Below are positions 7,757 through 15,351 of a stretch of 64,000 nt of DNA, piece after piece. The notes beneath the pieces were generated by a model. That model did no database searches. It worked only from the letters and a program-made list of their open reading frames with translations, and was not told where the DNA came from. Position 1 is the first letter of the stretch, and each line of letters begins with the position of its first letter. The DNA is from Streptomyces sp. SLBN-31 (GTDB taxonomy: Bacteria > Actinomycetota > Actinomycetes > Streptomycetales > Streptomycetaceae): positions 2,046,001-2,110,000 of the forward strand of contig NZ_VFNC01000001.1 in the NCBI RefSeq assembly GCF_006715395.1. Direction: 5' to 3'. A program made the position numbers and the translations under genes.

Positions 7757-8284
7757 ATGACCCCACCCCTCGCCCTCGACCCCGCGCGCAGCGCCCTCGT
7801 CCTCGTCGATCTGATGGACCGGATCGTCGCGCTGCCCCTGGAGCCCCGCAAGGGCACCGAAGTCCTGTCCGCAGCAGAGGAGTTGGCGAAAGCCTTCCGC
7901 TCGGCGGGCGCTCCCGTCGTCCTCATCCGCGTCGAACGCCCCGGCGTCGCCGAACAGCCGCCCGGCAGCGGTCTGGTCGCGGGCCTCGCCCGGGAGGGCG
8001 ACCTGGAGGTGGTGAAGCGGACCATCGGCGGCTTCCAGGGCACGGGCCTGGACGACCTCCTGCGCGAACGCGGCGTACGCGCGCTCGTCTTCGGCGGCAT
8101 CGCCACCAATCTCGGCGTGGAGTCCACCGCCCGCGCCGCCGGCGACCTCGGCTACGACCTGATCTTCGTCGAGGACGCCATGGCAGCCTTCACGTCCGCC
8201 GAGCACGAGGCCTCGGTACGACTGGACTTCCCCCGCCTGGGGACGGTGGTGACGACGGCGCAGGTGCGCTTCGTCGCCGGCTGA
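7757..8284 (+). CDS. Isochorismatase-like hydrolase lacking the usual nucleophilic cysteine
   Basis: 175 residues with the alpha/beta fold of the isochorismatase-like superfamily. The N-terminal strand ALVLVDLMDRI supplies the catalytic aspartate and VVKRTIGGFQGTGLDDLL supplies the lysine. The third motif, normally GxxTxxCVxxTAxxA, reads GIATNLGVESTARAA, so the cysteine of nicotinamidase-type members is glycine. It is therefore unlikely to be a cysteine amidase. It might act like isochorismatases, which do not use that cysteine, or on another substrate. It probably shares a transcript with the MarR gene. Confidence 0.8.
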   Translation: MTPPLALDPARSALVLVDLMDRIVALPLEPRKGTEVLSAAEELAKAFRSAGAPVVLIRVERPGVAEQPPGSGLVAGLAREGDLEVVKRTIGGFQGTGLDDLLRERGVRALVFGGIATNLGVESTARAAGDLGYDLIFVEDAMAAFTSAEHEASVRLDFPRLGTVVTTAQVRFVAG

Positions 8285-8616
8285 CCCGGGCGCCGGTACT
8301 CACGGCCGGGCAGAGGGCAGGAGCCACCAACGCCCACCGCACCCAGGCGCCGGTACTCACTGCTGGACAGACGGCAGGAGCCCACCAACGCGCACGGCAC
8401 CCACGCGCCGGCCGCGGAGAGAGCCGCAGGGTGCGCGCCGGTGTCGAGAGCGCGAACGCGCGGAGGCGCGCAGCGCCGAGCACGTTCGCGCTCTCGACAC
8501 CGGCACAAAGCGCCCCCGGAGGCGAACGCAGCAAAAAGAGGAGCCAGCGGGACCCCGGAGGCGCAGGGGGCGCTTTCCGCCGGTCGGGGTCCCGCCGCCG
8601 TGCCGCGGGGAGGCGG
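8285..8616. repeat. Gene-free stretch with tandem and inverted repeats between convergent genes
   Basis: GCGCCGGTACTCAC starts at about 8290 and again near 8355, heading two imperfect copies of a roughly 65-base direct repeat. A perfect 22-bp inverted repeat follows (8437-8458 with 8483-8504, 24-base loop). Then two shorter stems interleave: 8507-8517 with 8566-8576, and 8547-8556 with 8586-8595. The region separates the isochorismatase-like gene from fdhD, which converge here, so some of the stems probably terminate transcription. I see no gene. Confidence 0.75.
8437..8504. terminator. Long perfect hairpin, probable bidirectional terminator
   Basis: 22 base pairs with no mismatch and a 24-base GC-rich loop, between two converging genes. 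There is no T-tract, as is usual for high-GC actinobacterial terminators. The stem is longer than terminators usually are, so it could instead be an intergenic repeat family member. Confidence 0.5.
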
Positions 8617-9465
8617 TCACCCCTGGGCGGCCGCGGTCCGCAGGGCGATGCGGTCCTCGCCCGCGTACACGTTCATGGAGCTGCCCCGCAGGAAGCCCAC
8701 GAGGGTCAGTCCGGTCTCCGCGGCCAGGTCCACGGCCAGCGAGGACGGTGCCGAGACCGCGGCCAGTACCGGGATCCCGGCCATCACGGCCTTCTGCGCC
8801 AGCTCGAAGGAGGCCCGTCCGGAGACCAGCAGGATGGTCCGGGACAGGGGCAGGTCCCCGTTCTGCAGGGCGCGGCCGACGAGCTTGTCGACCGCGTTGT
8901 GCCGGCCCACGTCCTCCCGTACGTCCAGCAGTTCCCCGCCTTCGCCGAAGAGGGCGGCCGCGTGCAGGCCCCCGGTCCGGTCGAAGACCCGTTGGGCAGC
9001 GCGCAGCCGGTCGGGGAGGCTCGCGAGCAGCTCGGGGTCGACCCGGACCGGGGGAGTGTCGGCTATCGGCCAGCGGGCCGTGGTGCGTACGGCGTCGAGG
9101 CTCGCCTTGCCGCACAGGCCGCAGGAAGAGGTGGTGTAGACGTTCCGTTCGAGGGTGATGTCGGGGATGGCGACGCCCGGGGCGGTCCGCACGTCCACCA
9201 CGTTGTACGTGTTCGAGCCGTCGACGGTGGCGCCCGCGCAGTACACGATGTTCTGCAGGTCGTCCTGCTCGGCGAGCACGCCCTCGCTGACCAGGAATCC
9301 CGCGGCCAGCGCGAAGTCGTCGCCCGGGGTGCGCATGGTGATGGCGAGCGGTTTGCCGTTCAGCCGGATCTCCAGCGGTTCCTCGGCGACCAGCGTGTCC
9401 GGGCGGGACGAGACCGCCCCGTCGCGGATGCGGAGCACCTTGCGTCGTTCCGTGACTCGTCCCAT
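8617..9465 (-). CDS. fdhD: Formate dehydrogenase accessory sulfurtransferase FdhD
   Basis: 282 residues, full length for FdhD. The hallmark SCGLCGK places the sulfur-carrying CxxC cysteines at 115 and 118, and [14 protein letters not shown] is the conserved second motif, with [18 protein letters not shown] after it. FdhD transfers sulfur from a cysteine desulfurase to the molybdenum bis-MGD cofactor so that formate dehydrogenase is active. It is the last gene of the minus-strand formate dehydrogenase operon, starting 7 bases after the preceding stop with GAGG as ribosome-binding site, which fits its role as dedicated maturase. Confidence 0.95.
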   Translation of the reverse strand: MGRVTERRKVLRIRDGAVSSRPDTLVAEEPLEIRLNGKPLAITMRTPGDDFALAAGFLVSEGVLAEQDDLQNIVYCAGATVDGSNTYNVVDVRTAPGVAIPDITLERNVYTTSSCGLCGKASLDAVRTTARWPIADTPPVRVDPELLASLPDRLRAAQRVFDRTGGLHAAALFGEGGELLDVREDVGRHNAVDKLVGRALQNGDLPLSRTILLVSGRASFELAQKAVMAGIPVLAAVSAPSSLAVDLAAETGLTLVGFLRGSSMNVYAGEDRIALRTAAAQG

Positions 9466-9472
9466 GTGTGCC

Positions 9473-10333
9473 TCAGTCCCGGTTCTGTACGTGCTGGTAG
9501 CCGAAGCGGCCCTTGATGCAGAGGTTGCCGTGGGTCACCGGGTTGTCGTGCGGGGAGGTGACCTTCACGATCTCATTGTCCTGCACATGGAGCGTGAGGT
9601 TGCAGCCCACTCCGCAGTAGGCGCACACGGTGGTCGTCTCGGTCTGTCTGGTCTCGTCCCAGGTACCCGCGGCCCGCATGTCGAACTCCGACTTGAACGA
9701 CAGTGCCCCGGTGGGGCAGACCTCGATGCAGTTGCCGCAGTACACGCAGGCGGAGTCGGTGAGCGGGGCGTCCTGCTCGACGGAGATCCGGGCGTCGAAC
9801 CCGCGGCCGGAGACGGAGATCGCGAAGGTGTTCTGCCACTGGTCGCCGCAGGCGTCGACGCACTTGTAGCAGAGGATGCACTTGTCGTAGTCGCGCACGT
9901 ACAGGTCGTTGTCGATCTTCGGTTCCTCGTTCAGCCGGGCGGTGTCCGGGCCGAACCGGTCCGGTTTCGCCTCGTACTCCTTGATCCATGCGGCGACCTG
10001 TGGAGTGGTCGACAAGTCGACCGACGAGGCGAGCAGCTCCAGGACGATCTTGCGGCTGTGCCGGGCGCGCTCGGTGTCGGTGCGCACCTCCATCCCGGGC
10101 TCGGCCCGGCGCGAGCAGGCCGGTACGAGGGTCCTGGAGCCCTCCACCTCGACCACACAGACCCGGCAGGCGTTCTTGGGCCGCAGGGTGTCGCCCTGGC
10201 AGAGGGTCGGGATGTCCTTCCCGGCGGCCCGGCAGGCGTCGAGGACGGTCGAGCCCTCGGGCATCCGGACCGCCTGTCCGTCGATGGTGAACTCCAGCAG
10301 CCGGCGCGGGATCCCCAGCGATGTCACGGTCAT
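9473..10333 (-). CDS. Formate dehydrogenase iron-sulfur subunit carrying the Fe4S4 domain usually found on the catalytic chain
   Basis: 286 residues from the ATG at 10333, which overlaps the preceding stop as ATGA. In order: a NuoG-type [2Fe-2S] domain (cysteines in [18 protein letters not shown] and PACSRR), two [4Fe-4S] ferredoxin clusters ([13 protein letters not shown] and [14 protein letters not shown]), and at the C-terminus [14 protein letters not shown] with [11 protein letters not shown]. The last block is the Molybdop_Fe4S4 domain that normally begins the catalytic subunit, which in this operon lacks it. The protein would pass electrons from the molybdenum centre to the flavin subunit. 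It is probably soluble and cytoplasmic. Confidence 0.85.
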   Translation of the reverse strand: MTVTSLGIPRRLLEFTIDGQAVRMPEGSTVLDACRAAGKDIPTLCQGDTLRPKNACRVCVVEVEGSRTLVPACSRRAEPGMEVRTDTERARHSRKIVLELLASSVDLSTTPQVAAWIKEYEAKPDRFGPDTARLNEEPKIDNDLYVRDYDKCILCYKCVDACGDQWQNTFAISVSGRGFDARISVEQDAPLTDSACVYCGNCIEVCPTGALSFKSEFDMRAAGTWDETRQTETTTVCAYCGVGCNLTLHVQDNEIVKVTSPHDNPVTHGNLCIKGRFGYQHVQNRD

Positions 10334-12156
10334 TCGTACGCCCCCAGACGGTCGATGGCGGATTCCACGGCGTTCCACGCGGTCTGCCCGAGACCGCAGA
10401 TCGAGGCGTCCCGCATGGCGCGGCCGACCTCCCTGAGCAGCGCGATGTCATCGGCGGCGGCGGCCCCGGTGCGCCGCACGATCCGGTGCAGGGCCTCCTC
10501 CTGCCGTACGGTCCCGACCCGGCAGGGCACGCACTGCCCGCAGGACTCGTCGCGGAAGAACTCGGCGATGCGCAGCAGCAGCCGGGGCAGCGGGACGGTG
10601 TCGTCGAAGGCCATGACGACCCCCGAACCGAGGGTGGTGCCCGCCTCCCGGGTGCCTTCGAAGGTGAGCGGGATGTCCAGCTCGTCGGGCCGTACGAAGC
10701 CGCCGGCCGCGCCGCCGAGCAGCACCGCCCGCAGATTCTCGCGGACCCCGGCCAGGGCGAGGACCTCGCCCAGCGTCGCCCCGAACGGCAGCTCGTAGAT
10801 CCCCGGCCGGTCGACGCCGCCCGAGACGCAGAACAGCTTGGGACCGGTGGATCTGTCCGTGCCGATCGCCGCGTAGGCGGGGGCGCCCATGGTCAGGATC
10901 GGCAGGACGTTGACGAGGGTCTCGACGTTGTTCTCCACCGTCGGTTTGCCGAACAGGCCCTTCTCCACGGGGAACGGCGGCTTGGAGCGCGGTTCGCCCC
11001 GGTAGCCCTCGATGGAGTTGAACAGGGCCGTCTCCTCGCCGCAGATGTAGGCCCCCGCGCCGCGCCGGATCTCGATGTCGAAGGCGTAGCCCTGGCCGAG
11101 GACGTCGTCGCCGAGGAAGCCCCGCGCGCGTGCCTGCGCGACGGCGTGCTCCAGCCGCCGCAGCGCGCGGGGGTACTCGCCGCGCAGGTACAGGTATCCG
11201 CGGTGCGCGCCGACCGCGTAGCCGGCGACGGTCATCGCCTCGACGAGCGCGTACGGGTCGCCCTCCATCAGGACGCGGTCCTTGAAGGTGCCCGGCTCGG
11301 ACTCGTCGGCGTTGCAGACCAGGTAGTGGGGGTGGTCGGGCTGGGACGCCGTGGCCTGCCACTTGCGGCCGGTGGGGAAGGCGGCGCCGCCGCGCCCGAC
11401 CAGGCCGGAGTCGGTGACCTCGCGGATGACTCCGGCGGGTCCGAGCCCGAAGGCCCGGCGCAGGGCGGTGTAGCCGCCGTGGGCGCGGTAGTCGTCCAGG
11501 GAGCACGGGTCGACGACGCCCACCCTGCGGAGCAGTGTGAGTGCCGGGTCGCCGGCCTGTGGCACGGCCATCGCGGCAGGCGGTTCCTCGGGGGCGGAGT
11601 CCGGGGAGCCCGCGGCGAGAACGGCCGCCTCGACCGTCGCCGGCGCCGACACCGCCGTACGCACGGGGTCGCCCGCACGGACGGCGAGGGCGGCCGGGGC
11701 GCGTTCGCACAGGCCCAGACAGGGGCTGCGCTGCACCGAGGCACCGTGGCCGAGCCGGGCCTCGACGCCCGCGCACAGCTCGGACGCCCCGGCCGCCGCG
11801 CAGGCCAGGTCGGTGCAGACGTGCAGCACGGTGGCCGGGCGCGGCCTGACGGAGAACATCGCGTAGAACGTGGCGACGCCGTACGCCTCCGCCGGCGGCA
11901 CGGTCAGCCGACGGCACAGGTAGTCGAGGGCGCCGTCGCTGATCCAGCCGATCCGGTCGTTGATCGCGTGCAGCCCCGGCAGCAGCATCTCGCGTCGGTC
12001 CCTGGCCTCGCGGCCGCCCCGCGCCCACCTCAGGTCGGCGTCGGACCGGTCGGCGCCCTCCCAGGAGGACTCGGGCGGGCCCAACAGGGCGTCGACAGCG
12101 GCCCGTTCGTCGTCCGTCGGCTTGCTGTCGCCGAAGTGCAGGTCCACTTGCGTCAC
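10330..12156 (-). CDS. NuoE-NuoF fusion: NAD-reducing diaphorase subunit of formate dehydrogenase
   Basis: 608 residues from the GTG at 12156, overlapping the catalytic-subunit stop as GTGA; the open frame continues upstream but only inside the neighbouring gene. Residues about 1-165 are NuoE-like, a thioredoxin-fold [2Fe-2S] domain with cysteines in HVCTDLAC and SPCLGLC. The rest is NuoF-like, with FMN/NADH motifs GRGGAAFPTGRKW, NADESEPGTFKDR and GAGAYICGEETALFNSIEG, and the [4Fe-4S] motif ESCGQCVPCR. In NAD-dependent formate dehydrogenases (FdsB/FdsG type) these are separate or fused proteins that reduce NAD+. ATGA overlap with the next gene suggests coupled translation and fixed stoichiometry. 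Confidence 0.88.
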   Translation of the reverse strand: MTQVDLHFGDSKPTDDERAAVDALLGPPESSWEGADRSDADLRWARGGREARDRREMLLPGLHAINDRIGWISDGALDYLCRRLTVPPAEAYGVATFYAMFSVRPRPATVLHVCTDLACAAAGASELCAGVEARLGHGASVQRSPCLGLCERAPAALAVRAGDPVRTAVSAPATVEAAVLAAGSPDSAPEEPPAAMAVPQAGDPALTLLRRVGVVDPCSLDDYRAHGGYTALRRAFGLGPAGVIREVTDSGLVGRGGAAFPTGRKWQATASQPDHPHYLVCNADESEPGTFKDRVLMEGDPYALVEAMTVAGYAVGAHRGYLYLRGEYPRALRRLEHAVAQARARGFLGDDVLGQGYAFDIEIRRGAGAYICGEETALFNSIEGYRGEPRSKPPFPVEKGLFGKPTVENNVETLVNVLPILTMGAPAYAAIGTDRSTGPKLFCVSGGVDRPGIYELPFGATLGEVLALAGVRENLRAVLLGGAAGGFVRPDELDIPLTFEGTREAGTTLGSGVVMAFDDTVPLPRLLLRIAEFFRDESCGQCVPCRVGTVRQEEALHRIVRRTGAAAADDIALLREVGRAMRDASICGLGQTAWNAVESAIDRLGAYE

Positions 12157-14078
12157 CTCACGATGGTCGCGACGGGGAGCTTCTCGATCCGGATCGCCGA
12201 CGCCTTGAACTCCGCCGTCCCGGCGATCGGGCAGTTGGCCTCGATCGTCAGCCGGTTGGTGTCCACGTCGTCGGGGAAGTGCATGGTCATGAAGGCGAGG
12301 CCGGGGCGCAGCGCCGGGTCGACCCAGACGGGGGCCACGACGGAACCGCGCCGCGAGGACACCTGCACCTCCTCGCCGACCACGACGCCGTAGTGCTCGG
12401 CGTCCTCCGGGGACAGCTCGACGTACTCGCCGCGCCGCAAGGGGGAGGCGAAACCGCCGCTCTGTACACCGGTGTTGTAGGAGTCCAGGCGCCGTCCGGT
12501 GGTCAGCCGGATCGGGTACCGCTCGTCGGTGAGGTCGACCGGCGGATCGTGCCGCACGATCCCGAAGGGTGCGGGCAGGCCGCGCCTGGCCGGGTCCTTC
12601 TCCCACAACCGGCCGTGCAGGTAGGTGGGTTCGAGTGCTTCGGTGCCGGGGCACGGCCACTGGATGCCCTGGTGTTCCTCCAGGCGTTCGTACGTCATCC
12701 CGTAGTGGTCCGGCGAGACCGAGCGCAGTTCGTTCCACACGGTCTCGGCGTCGGCGTACTTCCAGTCGTGGCCGAGGCGTGCGGCGAGTTCGCAGATGAT
12801 GTCGATGTCCTCGCGGGCCTCGCCGGGCGGGGTGACCGCCCGGCGGACGCGCTGGACCCGCCGCTCGCTGTTGGTGGTCGTGCCCTCGGTCTCAGCCCAG
12901 CCGGCGGTCGCGGGCAGGACGACGTCCGCCAGTTCGGCCGTCTTCGTCAGGAAGATGTCCTGTACGACGAGGAAGTCGAGCTGCCGCAGGCGCCGTACGG
13001 CCTGCTCGCTGTCGGCCTCCGACTGCGCCGGGTTCTCCCCGATGCAGTAGACGGCCTTGAGGGTGCCCTCCTCCATGGCCTCGAACATCTCTGTCAGGTT
13101 CAGTCCGTAGTGCGGCTGGATGACGGTGTCCCAGGCCGACTCGAACTTCAGCCGGGTGCCGGGATCGAGGATGTCCTGGAAGCCGGGCAGGCGGTTGGGG
13201 ATCGCGCCCATGTCGCCGCCGCCCTGCACGTTGTTCTGGCCCCGCAACGGCTGCAATCCGGCGCCGTACCGCCCCACTTGACCGGTCAGCAGGGAGAGGT
13301 TGATGAGCGCGCGGACGTTGGCGGTGCCGTTGTGGTGCTCAGTGATGCCGAGGGTCCAGCACAGCTGGGCGCGCTCGGCGCGGGCGTAGGCGTGCGCCAA
13401 CTCCCGTATGGCGCGGGCCGGTACGCCCGTCACCTTCTCGGCAAGGGACAGCGTCCACGGCTCGACGAGGGCCCGGTACTCCTCGAAGCCGGTCGTCGCC
13501 CGCTCGATGAACCCCTCGTTGGCCAGGCCCGCGTGGATGATCTCGCGGCCGATGGCGTGCGCCATGGGAATGTCGGTGCCGACGTTGAGGCCGAGCCAGC
13601 TCTCCGCCCATTCGGCGGTGGAGGTGCGGCGCGGATCGACGGCGTACATCGGGGCGCCGTTCCTGATCCCCTTCAGCACGTGCTGGAAGAAGATCGGATG
13701 CGCGAAGCGGGCGTTGGAGCCCCACATCACGATGACGTCGGTGTGCTCGATCTCCTCGTAACTCGACGTCCCGCCGCCCGAGCCGAAGGCGGCGGAGAGA
13801 CCGGCGACGCTGGGGGCGTGGCAGGTGCGGTTGCAGGAGTCGACGTTGTTCGTGCCCATGACGACCCGTGCGAACTTCTGCGCCACGTAGTTCATCTCGT
13901 TGGTGGCCCGGGCGCAGGAGAACATGCCGAACGCGCCGCGGCCCAGTTCAAGGCCGCGGGCCGCCCGGTCCAGGGCCTCCTGCCAGCTCGCCCGCCGGAA
14001 GGGCTCGTCGCGGGAGTCGCGGACCAGGGGGTGGGTGAGCCGGGTGTAGGTCTTCTTGGTCCGGTCGCGTTTGCTCAT
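12153..14078 (-). CDS. Molybdenum formate dehydrogenase catalytic subunit lacking the N-terminal Fe4S4 domain
   Basis: 641 residues. The motif NVDSCNRTCHAPSVAGL aligns with the formate dehydrogenase active site, with Cys86 in the place of selenocysteine and His87 beside it. Bis-MGD binding runs follow (MWGSNARFAHPIF, YAVDPRRTSTAEWA, LRGQNNVQGGGDMG) and the C-terminal molydop-binding domain ends RLTIEANCPIAGTAEFK. It starts where other catalytic chains are already past the Fe4S4 domain; that domain is instead the tail of the iron-sulfur subunit two genes downstream. The product would oxidise formate to CO2. The start is preceded by GAGGAG within a 14-base repeat array, and a 19-codon mini-ORF overlaps the start. 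Confidence 0.88.
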   Translation of the reverse strand: MSKRDRTKKTYTRLTHPLVRDSRDEPFRRASWQEALDRAARGLELGRGAFGMFSCARATNEMNYVAQKFARVVMGTNNVDSCNRTCHAPSVAGLSAAFGSGGGTSSYEEIEHTDVIVMWGSNARFAHPIFFQHVLKGIRNGAPMYAVDPRRTSTAEWAESWLGLNVGTDIPMAHAIGREIIHAGLANEGFIERATTGFEEYRALVEPWTLSLAEKVTGVPARAIRELAHAYARAERAQLCWTLGITEHHNGTANVRALINLSLLTGQVGRYGAGLQPLRGQNNVQGGGDMGAIPNRLPGFQDILDPGTRLKFESAWDTVIQPHYGLNLTEMFEAMEEGTLKAVYCIGENPAQSEADSEQAVRRLRQLDFLVVQDIFLTKTAELADVVLPATAGWAETEGTTTNSERRVQRVRRAVTPPGEAREDIDIICELAARLGHDWKYADAETVWNELRSVSPDHYGMTYERLEEHQGIQWPCPGTEALEPTYLHGRLWEKDPARRGLPAPFGIVRHDPPVDLTDERYPIRLTTGRRLDSYNTGVQSGGFASPLRRGEYVELSPEDAEHYGVVVGEEVQVSSRRGSVVAPVWVDPALRPGLAFMTMHFPDDVDTNRLTIEANCPIAGTAEFKASAIRIEKLPVATIVR

Positions 14079-14134
14079 ACGGCACTCCTCATACGGCGTT
14101 CCTCGTACAGCACTCCTCGTACGGCGCTCCTCAT
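14075..14134 (-). CDS. Possible 19-codon linker ORF between panE and the formate dehydrogenase gene
   Basis: The ATG at 14134 overlaps the panE TGA (ATGA), and the frame runs MRSAVRGVLYEERRMRSAV to a TGA that overlaps the formate dehydrogenase ATG (again ATGA). It arises from five 14-base repeats, because three repeats make 42 bases and keep the frame. If translated it would couple panE to the dehydrogenase. No homologue is known to me, and it may simply be a by-product of the repeat. Confidence 0.35.
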   Translation of the reverse strand: MRSAVRGVLYEERRMRSAV

Positions 14135-14145
14135 GCGGCGATCCT
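14076..14145 (-). repeat. Five tandem 14-bp repeats, each a ribosome-binding site plus start-like codon
   Basis: Read on the minus strand the five copies are AGGATCGCCGCATG, AGGAGCGCCGTACG, AGGAGTGCTGTACG, AGGAACGCCGTATG and AGGAGTGCCGTATG. The last is the real ribosome-binding site and start of the formate dehydrogenase gene; the first is the end of panE. Copies 1, 4 and 5 keep ATG, while copies 2 and 3 have ACG. Confidence 0.85.
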
Positions 14146-15102
14146 CAGTGCGAGCAGGTCCGAGATGGCGTGCACGGTGCGCAGGGTGGGCACCTGGACG
14201 CCGGTGATCTCCGCCAACTCGACGACGGCCGCCAGGAGTACGTCGAGTTCGAGCGGCTTGCCGCGCTCCAGGTCCTGGAGCGTGGAGGTGCGGTGGTCGC
14301 CGACGCGCTCGGCGCCGGCCAGCCGGCGTTCGATGGAGACGCCGACCTCGCAGCCGAGGGCCTCGGCGACCGCGAGCGTCTCGGCCATCATCGTCTCGAT
14401 GACCTTGCGGGTGCCGCCGTGCAGGCACATCTGGCGCATGGTGGCTCGGGCCAGGGCGCTGATCGGGTTGAACGAGATGTTGCCGAGCAGCTTGAGCCAG
14501 ATGTCGTTGCGCAGGTCGGGCTCCACCGGGCACTTCAGGCCGCCGGCGACCATTGCCTCGCTGAAGTCCGCGCAGCGCCTGGACACACTCCGGTCGGGCT
14601 CGCCGACGGAGAACCGGGTGCCTTCCAAGTGCCGTACGACACCGGGTTCTTCCAGTTCGGTCGCCGCGTAGACGACGCATCCGACTGCTCGTTCGGGCGC
14701 GAGCACCGCACTGACCGCGCCGTCCGGGTCCACGCTCTCGACGCGGTGGCCGTCGTGGGGGCCGCCGTGCCGGTGGAAGTACCACCAGGGGATGCCGTTC
14801 TGGGCGGCCACCACCGCCGTGGTCTCGTGCAGCAAGGGCTCGATCAGCGGCCCGCACGCCGCGTACGAGTTGGCCTTCAGGCCCAGGAAGACGTAGTCGA
14901 CCGGGCCGACTTGCGTCGGGTCGTCGGTGGCGTGGGCGTGCGCGGTGAAGTCGCCGCGCGGGGAGAGGACCCGGACTCCGTGCTGCCTCATGGCCGCCAA
15001 GTGCGGTCCACGGGCGATGAGATGGACGTCGGCGCCCGCGCGGTGCAGCGCGGCTCCGACGTAGGCGCCGATCGCACCGGCGCCCAGGACTGCGACTTTC
15101 AT
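14131..15102 (-). CDS. panE: 2-dehydropantoate 2-reductase family (ApbA/PanE)
   Basis: 323 residues from the ATG at 15102, where the Rossmann motif VAVLGAGAIGAYVGAALHRAG begins immediately, as expected. The C-terminal helical domain contains DIWLKLLGNISFNPISALAR with the family's conserved lysine and asparagine, and later STLQDLERGKPLELDVLL. The family reduces 2-ketopantoate, but many paralogues act on other 2-keto acids. Its position as first gene before formate dehydrogenase, divergent from an OFA carrier, suggests a role in short 2-keto/2-hydroxy acid metabolism rather than pantothenate synthesis. A GntR-type motif lies 68-85 bases upstream. Confidence 0.85.
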   Translation of the reverse strand: MKVAVLGAGAIGAYVGAALHRAGADVHLIARGPHLAAMRQHGVRVLSPRGDFTAHAHATDDPTQVGPVDYVFLGLKANSYAACGPLIEPLLHETTAVVAAQNGIPWWYFHRHGGPHDGHRVESVDPDGAVSAVLAPERAVGCVVYAATELEEPGVVRHLEGTRFSVGEPDRSVSRRCADFSEAMVAGGLKCPVEPDLRNDIWLKLLGNISFNPISALARATMRQMCLHGGTRKVIETMMAETLAVAEALGCEVGVSIERRLAGAERVGDHRTSTLQDLERGKPLELDVLLAAVVELAEITGVQVPTLRTVHAISDLLALRIAA

Positions 15103-15169
15103 GACGAGGGAGCTCCGTTCGGTCGAGGGATACCGCGGAGATGAGCGCACTGCCGACCTCTGTCGACTG

Positions 15170-15187
15170 AATATTGTCTACAGTATG
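15170..15187 (-). promoter_or_regulatory. Candidate GntR operator, panE/OFA intergenic region
   Basis: Read on the minus strand, CATACTGTAGACAATATT. It shares the core ACWGTMGACRAW with 17961-17978 (upstream of the GntR gene) and 48039-48056 (upstream of the ThDP enzyme and sucC). It lies in the 249-base divergent region between panE and the OFA transporter; otherwise that region shows nothing I can assign. Confidence 0.55.
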
Positions 15188-15351
15188 GAGATGAGGGCGA
15201 CAAGACTTCGCGCAGCACCGGAACCCGCCGTGCGTGGATGTCGATTCGGCCCGATCGGCCCGACCGTTCGGCGCGCGTCGCATACCGCTCATCGCATACG
15301 GCCGACGCGTTGCCTTTTCAACTACCTTGCCGGTGCCTACGGTTCGGGATC

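Noticed and set aside
12279..14207. 642-residue plus-strand frame over the formate dehydrogenase catalytic gene
   Set aside because: Antisense shadow; the minus strand has the complete active-site and cofactor motifs.
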